The notes: generated from the letters alone by a model not told the origin. 64,000 bases of DNA from Acanthornis magna (GCA_036785705.1 JAWUZG010000084.1:16691501-16755500); one strand, 5' to 3'; shown: positions 48,141 to 60,166, counted from the first letter of the stretch. Made by a program: numbers and translations.

Positions 48141-51100
48141 TGCACCATTGTCCACATCTTCCTGAAGCTCTCTTTAGAACTTATATTTTGTACCTTGCAG
48201 CCTTAAGTACCTGGGTAGCAGGAAGCAAGAGGACACAAACCACATTTATTGCTTATGTGTAGAGTGGTTTGACTAGTTCATCCTCACTTTCCTTCTGAAT
48301 TCTCTTCTGGTCCCAGTCTATTCATCTCATCTCTTGGTTGCGCAGCCTCTACTGCTGACAATGTTTAGTCTCTGAAATGACACTGATCCAGTTTAAGACC
48401 TCAAAAGTTGTCATTAATGTGGGCAAACCAAGCAAGGAAACACTGCCTGTCCTCTCTAACCCCATTTTTAGATTCCTTTATTGCAAGCATTTTAAACTGA
48501 TCACATCATGCCCTGAAATAGGAACAAAAGCATCTCCACAGGGACAGAGTATCAGTAATTGGTGTTTCTCCTTTCAGATTCACTCTCAAAAGTTCTTCAG
48601 TTATGTTTTGTACAGGCTGTACAGTTGCTAATGAAGCCAGGTAGATCCAGAAGGACACTCATTCTCAGCAAATTTTTATGGACAGGACAAAAAAAAAGAA
48701 AACCAAAAAACCTCCACCAACAAAACCAACCCTATTCATCTGTACTTTTTTCATAATACTTTTAACTACTTGTTTTAACATTCAGTATAATAATTAGTTT
48801 TCATGTACTTCAGTATTAACATTTAATATATTTGCAAATGCGTGACTCAGCCTTAGATATGCATCGTTCAGAACTAGGAAAAAACCAACCTGATAAAAGA
48901 GAGGCCTCAGACACCCAAGCTAATATTTCATTGGTCTGGATACTTTTCTGGATAGCTGCTGTAACTCTGTTTTGATCTATGAGAAATTCAGGCACAGAAT
49001 ATAAAACTGATCATCTGGAAATTAAAGTCCTTCTAGGTGGCTGCAAAAGGGTGTTCTAACATGCACTGAACTGCTTCGAAGGACTGATAAAAGTTCAGAT
49101 TCATAATTACACCCATTCCTTTCTAGAGCACATTTCCAGAGCTGAAATAAAATAGACCTCACAAGAAAAAAAGCTAAGCTGAATCATTAGCAGAACTAGC
49201 AAAACAGCTTTGCAGATATGAAAAGCCAAGAATTTACACAGACAAAATCACTCAGTAAGGCAGTTCTCTGCTACTATTCCGACACTCTCAGGTCTATTGG
49301 ATGTCAGCTGCTTAATCCACAGGTGTCTTCTCAAATCTTTCCTCTCCTGATTTTCTGTTGTCTCTTGAAATTCAGAGTAAAGCACAGAATAAATGTAATC
49401 TTACATTATTAGCCTGTCCCTTTCATGTAAAAGAACACATTTTGGCAAATAGTAGTAGACCTTCCAGTATTCAGCTACTCCTACTCAGTGGTAGAATAAA
49501 TACTTCACATTAATCCTTAATGCAACAGAAGCTGTTTGAATGGTTTATGGCCTTGGAGCCAGGACATATATTTCACATTGAAAATAAAATGCTGACCCAA
49601 GAGAGAAGACTACAGATTTCACATTGTGGGAAAGGAGGAAATCAAGGAAAAGAAAGGAACGTAATTTAACAAGCTAGATGACTAAATCCATCCCTAAAAT
49701 AGCTCTACTGAGAGCAAAGGGGCTATTTCCAGCAAGGATGAATTCATGCCAGAAATATCAGTTATTGGATTGCATTAGCAAACAGAGTTTTAGAGCAGCG
49801 AAAATTTCTTGGATGCTTAGCAGTGAACAGAAATGAAAAACATGTCTTTCAAGGCCACTGCCTCAGCCTTCTGTGATGAACTTGGGATATATTATGCCTA
49901 CAGTGTTCCCACTGGAGTCACTCCCATCACCTGTCTGGGTAAACTAAGCAAGGGAAAGGACAAAGTGTACGATACAGAAATTAAGTGATAGAATTAAGAG
50001 AGATGCAGGGAAAATATTAAGAACTCCTAGCTAGACAATCTGAGATCCAGGAGATCAGTTAAAAACTCAGGAAAACACACTGCCCTTCTCCCCAGTTAAA
50101 CCAGGATGTGGTGAGAAACAGACAAGTTGCCACATTCAAGGAGTAATAAAGAAAGGGTTCCAAAAAATTGCAAAAACTCAGTATGCGTTATGTAACTCTT
50201 CACTGCAATGTCGCAGAAAGTCCATCAGTAATTGTACCACCTCTATGAAAACATGAAGTTCAACTGCATAGTGGGAATATATCTCAAATAAATTCCCTGG
50301 CAAAACTACATTGAAAAGTATTATTTATCATTACCATGTTTAAGGATCTTAAAACAATTGTTACGCAGAACAAAGGTAAGTACATGCCCTAAACTGACAA
50401 CCTTGAAAGCAAATAGACATTAAACAGTGATTAGAGTGGAATAAAATCTCGAAGCAGTATTTACATACAGGAAGGGTAACTCAACAGCCACCAAATCCTA
50501 CATAAAATTAAGTTATAGTAAGACTTAATTATTTTGGAAATCGGCTCTTCAGTTAAGAACCAGAGATGAAAATAGAAGACTACTATTTGATACAAATCTA
50601 AAACCTCACAAATTAATGACACTTTTTGTCACTCAAAGATAAACCCCTAAAAGACAGAAGGTAACGGTTTCTAAAAACAGGTACTATTAGCTAGAAGCAG
50701 CAGGCAGGTAGAAATCCTAAATAGCATTGAAATTGTTATACTTTTACTTAGTATTTAAAATCATATGCCCACCACATAAAAATACACGTTAAAAACAAGA
50801 CAATTAGCATTTGAAATATTTACTATTTCCTACACCTGCACTAATATCCATGGTCTTATGAAGCCTAATTTGTGCACAATTTGTAAACTCAATGTGAAAT
50901 ATACTATCAATAAACATATATATACAATATAAATCATAACAGCTACTCACTGTATTAACAAAATGCAGGTATTGTGTATAAAAGTGGCTTTACATACAAT
51001 TCAGTGCCCAACAATCATCTCCAGTGCATGCCACTTTTTTATGGAATTATTTTCCATAATTCTTGTAATAAATACTTGTAAATCCATGCATCTTGCTACA

Positions 51101-51479
51101 AACCTCTGTTTAGCTTTTACTGAATCCTCTGTGAAGTATCTCTTGGAACTCTCTAATGTTAAATTGAGTCAAGCCCACTACACTCACACAAGGTAACACT
51201 TGTAAATGAGAAAATAAAGACACACAATGGCTTTTAAATTTAGAAAACACTTTTGTGCCCTTTAGGCATCTTACAGGAATGCAGCTGTACGGTTTTATTT
51301 AAAAATCAGCTTTACCACAAATTAGCACAGGTCCGCACGGAGTGTGTGATCTGGGGAGGGCTTTCAGCTCCTACTGCATGGGGGGAGTCCTGGCCCCAGG
51401 GAATCAGGACATGGTTGCACTGTGGTAACCAACAGAGCTCTGCAATACTGGGTTCAGCCACTTAGACCGCTGGGTAATT

Positions 51480-52080
51480 GAAGAGGCTCTGATTTAGGAG
51501 GAAGAGCAAAATTAACTCTTGTAGCTAGAACCCTGAGCACATTGTAGGACTTTACTCTACAAAAGGAGGCTGCTTATTTAGTGTCTAAACCAGAGTAATA
51601 AGCCAACACTAATGGTTGTACTAATTAGACTTTTAAAGAGCTCACTGGGAATTTGTAGCTAAAAATTACTGTGCCAAACCCCAAATAACTGGCCATATTT
51701 TAACTGCTTGACTGTGGCTGAGGCAGACAGAAATAGTCTTAAAATGTGGCATAATTATTCAGCTGTGTTACTAGCTAATAGTCAATGTTAATTATGCATT
51801 AAAAGCTAAGAATGTTATTTATGACTGTCCTGGGTGATATTTATTTATAATGTGTACTCAGGCTTTTTGACAGAAGGCTGTCTTATATGTGCTCCATGAT
51901 TCAGGAGCAGGAAAGAGGTTAGCAGATTTCATTTTATATATATGACACTCATCTCTTCCTGTACGGTGAGTGTAAGCAGCCACTCAAACTCATTTTTTGA
52001 TTTAAAACATAATCAACAACCAATTAAAAGAGCAAGTTGACATGTAGATCTGCTATGCAACTGACACCAACTTTAAACAC
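51480..52080. promoter_or_regulatory. Candidate conserved enhancer-like block, homeodomain-rich
   Basis: A repeat-free 600-bp stretch with TAATTA cores at 51622-51627, 51752-51757 and 51789-51794. The last sits within TTAATTATGCATTAA (51788-51802), which overlaps homeodomain and POU-type half-sites. There is no microsatellite or open frame over 60 codons. Vertebrate developmental enhancers often look like this. It is inference from motif density only. Confidence 0.33.
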
Positions 52081-52599
52081 TCCTAACTAAGAAAAGAGTA
52101 TGTATGAAATATCTCCAACACCTTCCCCCTCACCGAGTTTCACAGAAAGTTACGTGATGCTCCGCAATGAATTCAATGCAGCAATCAGTCAACGCACCTT
52201 CTCAAAAGGTGATTTCACAAAAGACAGGGCTTTAACAAACCAAAACGGATGAGTTTGTTGGCTTTGTTTTACCAAGAATTTGTTCCAGATTGCCATGGGC
52301 CATAGATAACCAACAGGCAAATTTCTTTTTCCTGGATTTAGGAAACTCCCTTGAACACAACCCACCTAAGTTTTGGTACAATGACAACCTGTCAAGACCT
52401 GCTTTCCAGCCCTCAGTAACAGACAATACCAATTAGGCAGCGCAAATTCTATATGATGCTTGCGCTTGTGAACTATGTCAGAAAGAAGCACAATTGCTTA
52501 ACGTCGGGCAAAGTCTATTGGCTACTTTTGAAATTAGATTTAATAGAATGGCATTCCAGGGGGCTCTTTGGAGACCCAGCAGATTAGGGGAGAACCTAA

Positions 52600-52900
52600 A
52601 GATTGCAAAGACTAACAGATGTGAACATTGAGAGCAAATATGTTCAAGGCCATATTCAAGGGCACTGCATCAAAATTAGTAATGTGCAGTAATCCAGAAG
52701 CAAAAAAGTTTGGGCAGGAAGTATGGAGGCTGGAATTATATAAAATACAATTGTAAATTGGCCAAATTGTACTCTCAATTAAATTTCTATACATCCTTTC
52801 AAGACCAGATAGTTCATAAGTAATTTGGAATAAATGCAAATTAACTAAAAATAGAGCTTTAGATTTATTCTGCACAGGAAAGGAACAGATTTTAATCAGA
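52600..52900. promoter_or_regulatory. Possible conserved block with octamer motif
   Basis: It contains a perfect POU octamer ATGCAAAT at 52834-52841, next to AT-rich homeodomain-like sites. It is free of recognisable repeats. The minus-strand 87-codon frame across it has no features of a real protein. Weak inference. Confidence 0.22.
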
Positions 52901-53864
52901 ATTCAAATCGTTTCAGAATTACGCAGGCCACTACTTCTGAACTTAGGAAAACCAATAAATATGCTTTCAAAAGATAATAACAAACCCCTGTTTCTTTTGC
53001 TTTGCCATAAATTCACCCAATGTAGAATTGAGAGAAAGACTCCTGATTTTCAACAAGTTCTCAGTTACAATTGTTCCTGGTCATTTCTCTATTATTCAAC
53101 CATGATTATCTTTGTCTACTCGTGCAGGACACATACACTTGAAGGAGTAACTACTGCTATTTGTGAAGTTCCTGATACAAAATCAGTAGAGAAAAGGACA
53201 GCACATCCCTCCCTCCCTTTTCTTCAACACAAAACTCTGCACTTTAATGTTCTTAAAATCCATTCTCATTTTAATGCCTCCACCTCTGGTTGCCTTTCAA
53301 AGTCAGGATGGGTTAATGACCTGTTAAAGAGCAATGAACTCCACTGTTCTAGTGCTCCAGACTTTGCTGAAAGAATACCCAGATCTGGGTTTGCTAATGT
53401 TATTCTGAAAGAATAGGAAAAAGTTTATACTCTATCCTTTTTTTCTTTCCTCATCTTCTTGTTTTCATGATTAATACAGCCCTTGCCTCTGTCTTCTTGT
53501 GAAACCTTCTCAGCAAACCCCTCTAACCTCTATTTTTTTCATGGACAAGCAAAGTGACTGTGATGGGACAGCTGAGACAGCATTCTTCTATTTTCTCATG
53601 CCAAAATATAAATTGTAAGGACTCAAACTGAGCAGCTTGCAATACAGAAGGAAAGTATATTATTGCATCAAACCCTATCACAAAGTAAGCAGATTAGGAA
53701 TGCTAGAAAATGAGCCAACTTGAAATCCTTGCTGGCTATTTCATTTCCCACAGGATTCTATAGGCAGTTCAGATGACGCTGCCATGCTTGCTGTCTCCAA
53801 AACCTCTCCCTGTAATAATTTTCTTCTCATGAAGATTAGCAGGTTTTTGCTACTAATAATTTTA

Positions 53865-53869
53865 AACCT
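53865..53869. repeat. Target-site duplication, left copy
   Basis: AACCT, immediately before the LTR's first TG; it is repeated exactly at 55258-55262. Five base pairs is the usual duplication length for class III (ERVL) retroviral insertions. Confidence 0.9.
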
Positions 53870-54070
53870 TGTGGTAGTTTTGCCTGGCCCAGTTTTTGCC
53901 AGTGGATAGGGTGAGGTACAAAGATGGCTCCTGCATGTCCTGAGTAAAGATTCTGGAAATTTCTCCACCATGTCCAGCAGAGCCAATCTCTGATGGCTCT
54001 GAAGATGATGGACATGCTGCTGGCCAAACCTGGGCCAATTAGAGATGTTAGTTACGCCTCTGTGAAAACA

Positions 54071-54077
54071 TATTTAA
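54071..54077 (+). promoter_or_regulatory. TATA-like box of the LTR promoter
   Basis: TATTTAA in an otherwise GC-richer context about 200 bp into the LTR, the place expected for the U3 promoter. Initiation would be near 54100. The 'aacatatttaagaag' context is one I recognise from related avian LTRs. Confidence 0.55.
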
Positions 54078-54610
54078 GAAGAAATCAAAACAAGGTGAAC
54101 ACGCACTTCTTTGTAGCCAGGGAAGGAGGAAGAGGAGGTAAAAATATGTGAGGGAGAACAACATGGAGGCACCAAGGTCAGTGGAGAAGGTGGGGGAGGA
54201 GATGCCCCAGGCGCCGGAGCTGAAAACCCTCTGCCAGCCGTGGTGAAGACCATGGGGGAGCAGGTGGTCCCCCTGCAGCCCATGGAGTCCAGGGGATGCA
54301 GAGAAACCCCCACAGCCTGTGGGGAGGTGCCCACGCCAGAGGAGCAGGTGGAAGCCTGCAGGAAGCTGTGATCCAGTGGGAGTCCCAGAGACTGAGAGTT
54401 GCAAAAGCCTTGCAGGAGAGAGAAAGGCCTTGCTCCCGGGATGGAAACAGCCTGGCCTCGGCTTGGAAGTCTGCAACCTGGAGAGAATCTCGGACAGCAG
54501 CAATCGGGCGGGACTGCTCGTGAGATTGGACCCACGCCAAAGAAGTTTGCAGAGGACTGTCTCTCGTGGGAGAGACCCCCATGGCTAAGTAAAGGATTCT
54601 TTTCCCCTGA

Positions 54611-55005
54611 TGGACTGACCCTGACCAAAGGAAAACCCCCATGCCCTGCCCCCACCCCGGAGCTGTTGGTTAGAAGGAAAGAGGGAGGGGGTGAGCTGAG
54701 AAACGGCCTTAATAGGGAGAGGGGTGAGCAGAAAAACAGTGTTTGTAGCAGAAGAATTGTGGCGTTGGACTGACTAAGAAAAGCCACATATCTTGCCCCA
54801 ACCCGGATCTGCTGGTTGAATAGAAAGAGGGGCGAATAGAGAAACAGTGTCTGTAGTAGAAGAATTGTGATGGACTGACTTAAGGAAAAACCCCACACCC
54901 TGCCCCTGCCTGGGAGTTGTTGGTTAGTTAGAAAGGAGGGAGGGGGTGAGCTGAGAAGCGGTGCCTTAAGAGGAAAGGGGAGTCAGTGAAGAAACGGTGT
55001 CTTGA
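54611..55005 (+). repeat. Three imperfect tandem repeats inside the LTR
   Basis: Units start at 54611, 54766 and 54871, each with TGGACTGAC. They continue with an A-rich link, a CCC-rich 'cctgccccnncc' segment, 'ctgttggttag'-like sequence, a G/A-rich run and 'aaacagtgt'/'aaacggtgt'. Lengths are about 155, 105 and 135 bp. Units 1 and 2 both end with 'agaagaattgtg'. They look like serial duplications of one regulatory segment. Confidence 0.75.
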
Positions 55006-55049
55006 GAGCTTATTTTTATCTCTGATTTATCCTCCGACTTTGTTAGACT

Positions 55050-55055
55050 AATAAA
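55050..55055 (+). terminator. Polyadenylation signal of the LTR
   Basis: AATAAA followed within 7 nt by a run of T; it marks the R/U5 boundary region, about 200 bp before the LTR end. Confidence 0.65.
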
Positions 55056-55257
55056 TCACTTTTTTTTGCAACTTTAACTTTCCCCGCCTGCTTTTGCCCT
55101 GAATATAGTGCGTCCCCTTATCAGTGGTCTTATCTCAACTCATAAGTCCAGTGTTCTGTGTTAATTTTCCCTCTCCTCTGCATAGCTGCAGCAGGAGAGA
55201 GCATAGAGAGCAAACGTCGTAGGTGCCTGGCATTTAGCCAGGGTCAAACCCACGACA

Positions 55258-55262
55258 AACCT
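55258..55262. repeat. Target-site duplication, right copy
   Basis: AACCT directly after the LTR's terminal CA, identical to 53865-53869. Confidence 0.9.
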
Positions 55263-58200
55263 CTCTGCAGAATCACAGCCTCTATCACACTCCAGCCTGC
55301 ATTTATTGCATGTTTGTCCTTTTTCCTGTTTACATGAAATACTCCTTTACTCCATGCACAGAGTCACAGGAAAGATTTCAGTGTCGGATGCATACTACAA
55401 AAAGAGAGTGATAGCATCTCCAAACGAGATATTGGGAACTTACAAAAAATAAGGATGTAAAAAATTTGAGTCTGAATATGAGATGGTATGACAAATGCAA
55501 CTTGCATGCCCAGTTAAGAACTCAGCTTCAAAAAGGGGCTCCAAATTCAACAGTCATTAGGTACAGCTGGAACTTGGAGTAGTCAACCTCTTAAGCCAAA
55601 CTCAAGAAGGTTTAAAAGAAAGGTCGCTAAAATTTCAATAGAAAGGTGCTAGCCAAGTTCCTGATCCTAGCAGAGATGGATAACTGTCAGTACCACAAAC
55701 ACCACTGACCTCAGGTAATGTATGAATAAAAAGCCATTCAAAAAGTCTTCCAAATGTACTCTTTTAAAAGTAGGCTTCCAAACCCAAAGCATCTACCACA
55801 GGGAACTGAACTATTTTTCCACTTTGCAAGATGCAAAACATGCAAAGCATTAAGATTAAAATGCACTTGGATTTTGTTTCCCCATTCTTTCAGATTGCAA
55901 ATGTTGGCAAGAGGCACAAAACATGACTCCACCGCTAGCCCCATAAAACTTTTACTGTAGCAATAATATACAAACCCCTGCATTAATATGACCACGGATT
56001 TATGCTATTTACAACTGTGCTTCACCAGACATTCAAATTTTAATTCACCCCCCGGCTAATCCTCCTGCTCAGACATTCAAAGTGGAAATTACTGTTCTGG
56101 CCCATATTTTCAGAGGACTCCTTGAATTTTTCCAAGGCTGGACATTACTAAAAATCTTTTAGTCCAACAAATAGGACAGCAAACATGCACATAGGTAGGA
56201 CAAATGACTTCTTTGTATCAAAGCAGTGGTGAAACATACCAATTGTGCATCACTTAGAATAAGCCCATTATTGAGAGATGTTCCAAAATTATATACTTGA
56301 CAAACATTTTCAGAGAAATTAAACATTCCAAATTTCTGAAAGCCAAGTTCATTTAACACACAGTGGTCCCTCAACATGTTCTCTGCTATCCCAGCACTTC
56401 ATCTCTCTGTCTTGGTCTTTTCCATGTCAAAAGCCACAGAACCTCCCTTCCTTAGTGATACAGGATAAGCAGTATGGGCCCATACAAAGAAATGTATAAT
56501 GTCCTAACATAAATATGCTAACTCTGTCCGCACAATCATTGGTTTCCTTTTCCTGTGTTCTATGTGTGTGCTTATACCACCTGTATAAATAATAGCGATC
56601 ATAACTTTCTAGCCTTTTGTTCACGACTGAGGAAGTCCCCAACTTCTGTAAGCCCTCTGTATTTCTCTGCAGATACTCTGTTCCCCACTCTCTCCAGAGC
56701 CTATTTACTTTTACCCTTAGCTATCACAGTACTGCTGATCCCATAATGTCCCTTTTTCCCAAAACAAGAATGACCTTTATCCCCAAAGTGCAAGCAGACG
56801 TATCAGTTTCTCAGTTTGTCCTCTGTTGCAGTTCTTACTTCCCTTTTTCATTCCTACCATAGAATCTGCACATTGTTCATTTCTGAATCATCACAGTCTT
56901 CATCTTTGATTTCCCATTAACTGACTACCAGTCCCTAATAGGGGTCCTTGTGGTTTCCTTTTCCCTCCACTACCATTATGGTCTCTTAAGTATTGGAACA
57001 GCAGAGTCTGTATTCCCCATGGCAGATTCATCACTGTTCTGCAAGGCTTTCTGAGCACAATGCCAGTCCTCTCTTTCCTAACTCTTCTTATTAGCTGTCA
57101 GGAAACGAAAACATCCAGCTGTCAAACAAAAGTTTTAGAGAATAAGCAGAAACAATTAATGGGAATGTTGTAATGGTCGCAGAGAACTCAGTAACTCCAA
57201 CTGCAAGCAAACGCTAAGGTGTTTTAGCAGATAACTGCTATGATGACAGTAATTTCTCCCCTATTTTCTCTGACTTTATTTTCTGGCTTTATAGTTATTT
57301 TAAGTTTTGGATATGAGGAAATGTGAAATTTTTCGTTTTCTGACATGAGGAAACATATCCCATGATTAAAAGAAAACGAAAATATGTGATCATGCTCTAA
57401 AAATTAATTTAGTTATAAATACTCAAGGAACTCTATTTTGATCTAGGGGAAACCAATTGTTACTAAGCACATTCTCTTGTAGGGGAAAGTCAGTCAACAG
57501 AGCAGCAACAGGGGCTGCCAGGGGCTATCTTAAGAGCAGAACAACACAGTTAATAGCACAAGGCTTACAGCAGCTGTTTTTCCTGTTGTAATTCAGAAAC
57601 ATATTAAGCAACTGTATTTTAATGTTAAGTAGATGAGCTTTACAGAGCTGGCTTGCTAAATGTTCTCTCCTAAAGTCTCACCGTCAGCTGTTTTCACTAG
57701 TTATCACCTTTTCAAAATTATTAGATTAACATCTATACAGGAATATAATTTTTTTATCTAATGCATGACTCTTTTCAAATCCAGTTTAACAAAGTAGCCC
57801 TCTCATTCATATTGGGATTCTGTTTCTCATCACAACATATTGCTTCTCTATAAAACAAACTCTAACTTGCAAAATGCTGATTTCAATGTGTAGAAGCTCT
57901 CCAGGCTCTATCCCAGACCTCTTAAGCCCTAGAACCTCATACTTACCGACACTGAATCTGTCCTGGAAAACTCATAGGTACTAGTGCTGACCTTGAAACT
58001 TCATGAATTATGACAAAGGGGGTACATGTAGGAGGGTTTGTTTTGCTTAATTACATCCTTTAAATTCAGGAAAACTGATGAATTTAGCAAGGCAGTACCA
58101 AAAAACCAAACTCATTTGAATTATATTTCTACAGAGACAGTGAGAGAGGAGTGTATTGGGACACTCAGCCAGGCCCATCCTTAATTTTTTTATCCTTCAG

Positions 58201-58413
58201 AATTTCAGTATTTATCTAAACAATATTACTTCTGTACAACAGGATATTTTGTATTCTCCAAAGATCTCCTGAAGGTCTTTCTACTGAGAGGTTTTGGCTT
58301 TGTTTTTTTAAGCACAAAGTTGGTCATTATCTCTTGAACAGTTCTCCAAAACTAATGCACAGATTAAATGGACTTCAGAAACATAAAAAGCAAGAACAGA
58401 CTGATTTTTTTTT

Positions 58414-58561
58414 TATCATAACAATGGCGGTTATGATATAAACAGGAACAGCCTTGTTCCTAAACACGGTCATTACCATACTAATGACAAGCTAGGTAGG
58501 ACACAAATGACTGTGCTTTGTCCTACCTAGGGAATTAACTAACGATCCGGTCGTTAATTCC
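58414..58561. other. Cluster of five consecutive hairpins
   Basis: Stem 1: 58414-58422 / 58430-58438 (TATCATAAC, 9 bp, loop 7). Stem 2: 58444-58450 / 58455-58461 (AGGAACA, 7 bp, loop 4). Stem 3: 58469-58475 / 58482-58488 (GTCATTA, 7 bp, loop 6). Stem 4: 58492-58503 / 58519-58530 (CTAGGTAGGACA, 12 bp, loop 15). Stem 5: 58531-58539 / 58553-58561 (GGAATTAAC, 9 bp, loop 13; an alternative inner pairing TAACGA/TCGTTA, 58540-58545 with 58551-58556, also exists). All stems are perfect, with spacers of 5, 7, 3 and 0 nt. No open frame, T-run terminator or terminal inverted repeat encloses the group. It may be an ancient EULOR-like conserved repeat, a structured RNA domain, or a cruciform-prone site. 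Confidence 0.75.
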
Positions 58562-60166
58562 TAGTGACTACCATGTTATTGAGGATTACTGCCACACGAA
58601 GCTTATGTCACAAAGCACAGCAGTTAGACAGAGCACTATGCTTCTGCTACGATGAGATGTTTGTATCATGACACTAATAATACCTCGCTTTTACCAACCC
58701 TTGCACAGGGAAAGAACACAGACCCCACAGTACATGATGCCATTGGCATCTCCTCAATCCCATGCTGACTTTTTCATTCCATTCACGCACATATTTTCAT
58801 CACCTCAGGACAGCAACTTCTGCCAGCACATGTAAGTGTGCTTACATTCTTGGATATCTGAAAAAACAGCTGGAAATCAATGATTTAGTATTACTATTAA
58901 AATAATAAATAAAATAAGCTAAGTTAGGCTGCTTACAAACGAAGGACAAAAATACTTAGGAATGTTTCAGGGCTCAATGTGAGTCAAATAAAAGAGAAAT
59001 AGTTTTTCTGAGGGCCAAAAATAAATCACAGAGATTGAAACTCACTCACCACCTTCACTGCAGTTTTTCCATCCTTGACTTTTGCTATTTAACATTAAAA
59101 ACGTTAAGCACAGGCACTGTTTCTAGAGAAAGATACATTACAAGAGCAATCAAAAGTACTTACAGGTCCTTTGTGACAGGACAGGATATTGAGACACAGC
59201 TTTCCTCAAACTGCCTGGGTCAAAGAATCCAATAGTTTCGGGGGTTCAGGAGAAGCTGTCATGTAGAATTTTCTATGCTGTCTCTTCCCACACCCTCAAA
59301 AGAACTAATGAGTGTTTCGTGGTTTGTGGTTTTATAAAAAACTTATTGAGAAAGGGAGGGGGAAAAAAGACAAAGACAACCTATAGTGTCTTGCATCAAA
59401 GTCTGACTTGCAACAACAAAGAAACTGAAGCGCTGAAAATTCTTCAGGAAATAATGACAAAACAAGGTTTATCCTGAAGAGCAATCCCTAAACGTAACCC
59501 AAAAAAACAAAATGAAAACAACAGGCCACATACTACAGACCAAACACAATCCAAATCAGAGAGGCTGTGCAAGACACTGAGCTTCCCATCAGAGTTGGAA
59601 AAGCAGTACATACCTTCTGGGAGTACAGCTAAGCAGAGAGCTCGTGTATTTTGGCCAGCAGATAGATAGGGGCTGACAGGGAAGCCAGATGGCATCCACC
59701 TAGTCCAAGTGGCTGGCTGCCTCTTGGCTGGCCACCCCATGGTGCTCCTATCCCTACAGCAGATACGCTGGCCTGCAGGTTAGCTGCAAGAGTCTGTCTT
59801 GGAGCCTTGCTTCGTTTACTGGGGAGTCAATGGCAGACAGCATGCCAAGGGAAAAGCGAAAAAAAGTGGAAGTCTGGGGAGACACAATTTGATAGAGGGA
59901 ACAAGGTAAGAAGAATGGAAAAGGAGATGTGATACAGGAGAAAGGCAAAACCTGTCACCTAGATCAGCTGGAGCATTAAGCAGCTCACCTCTGCTTTTGA
60001 GTTGGAAATTTTGACAACAGAGGCTATATTGACATTATGGCTCTTAATGACTCTACCAAGTACATTTAGAGTGTGACACTTGACAAGGAAACAGGTAATT
60101 CTCTCTCCTGTCCTTTTCCTGAAACTGCCAGAACTAGAGCTGTCATTCCTAAGCAGTCAGAAAAAC

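Larger units (their letters stand above)
48141..53864. other. Unique non-coding DNA with two motif-rich blocks
   Basis: About 5.7 kb with no supported gene. It contains A-rich low-complexity sequence at about 48689-48730 and two enhancer-like blocks (51480-52080 and 52600-52900). A 151-codon plus-strand open frame at 52961-53416 has no recognisable domain, signal peptide or composition bias of a real protein. Confidence 0.65.
53870..55257 (+). mobile_element. Solo LTR, ERVL-type, 1388 bp
   Basis: The element begins TGTGG, ends CGACA and is bounded by a perfect 5-bp duplication AACCT. A TATA-like TATTTAA lies at 54071-54077. An AATAAA polyadenylation signal lies at 55050-55055, followed by T-rich sequence, so transcription reads on the plus strand. 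The U5 end ('cttatctcaact...', '...gccagggtcaaacccacgaca') follows the layout of a common avian ERVL LTR family. The middle (about 54170-54560) is GC-rich and built of degenerate short units, and 54611-55005 holds three longer imperfect repeats. No gag or pol remains, so LTR-LTR recombination removed the interior. The minus-strand frames of 274, 154 and 151 codons and the plus-strand frames here are side effects of the GC-rich repeats. Confidence 0.92.

Noticed and set aside
47880..48206. 108-codon plus-strand open frame
   Set aside because: It is antisense within an ancient CR1 fragment.
52961..53416. 151-codon plus-strand open frame
   Set aside because: No domain, signal peptide or family resemblance; it lies in unique AT-rich DNA without splice or promoter context that I can support.
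54074..54898. 274-codon minus-strand open frame, and overlapping frames of 154 and 151 codons
   Set aside because: They lie wholly within the solo LTR, antisense to its TATA-to-poly(A) direction, and arise from its GC-rich short repeats; the translations are Ser/Pro/Leu-rich without domains.
58414..58561. Reading the hairpin cluster as a miRNA cluster or CRISPR-like array
   Set aside because: Stems of 7-12 bp are too short for pre-miRNAs, and the units share no repeated sequence, so neither label fits.
59444..59740. 98-codon minus-strand frame in a GC-richer patch
   Set aside because: No recognisable domain and low-complexity Phe/Ser stretches; it may be an old transposon remnant but I cannot name one.
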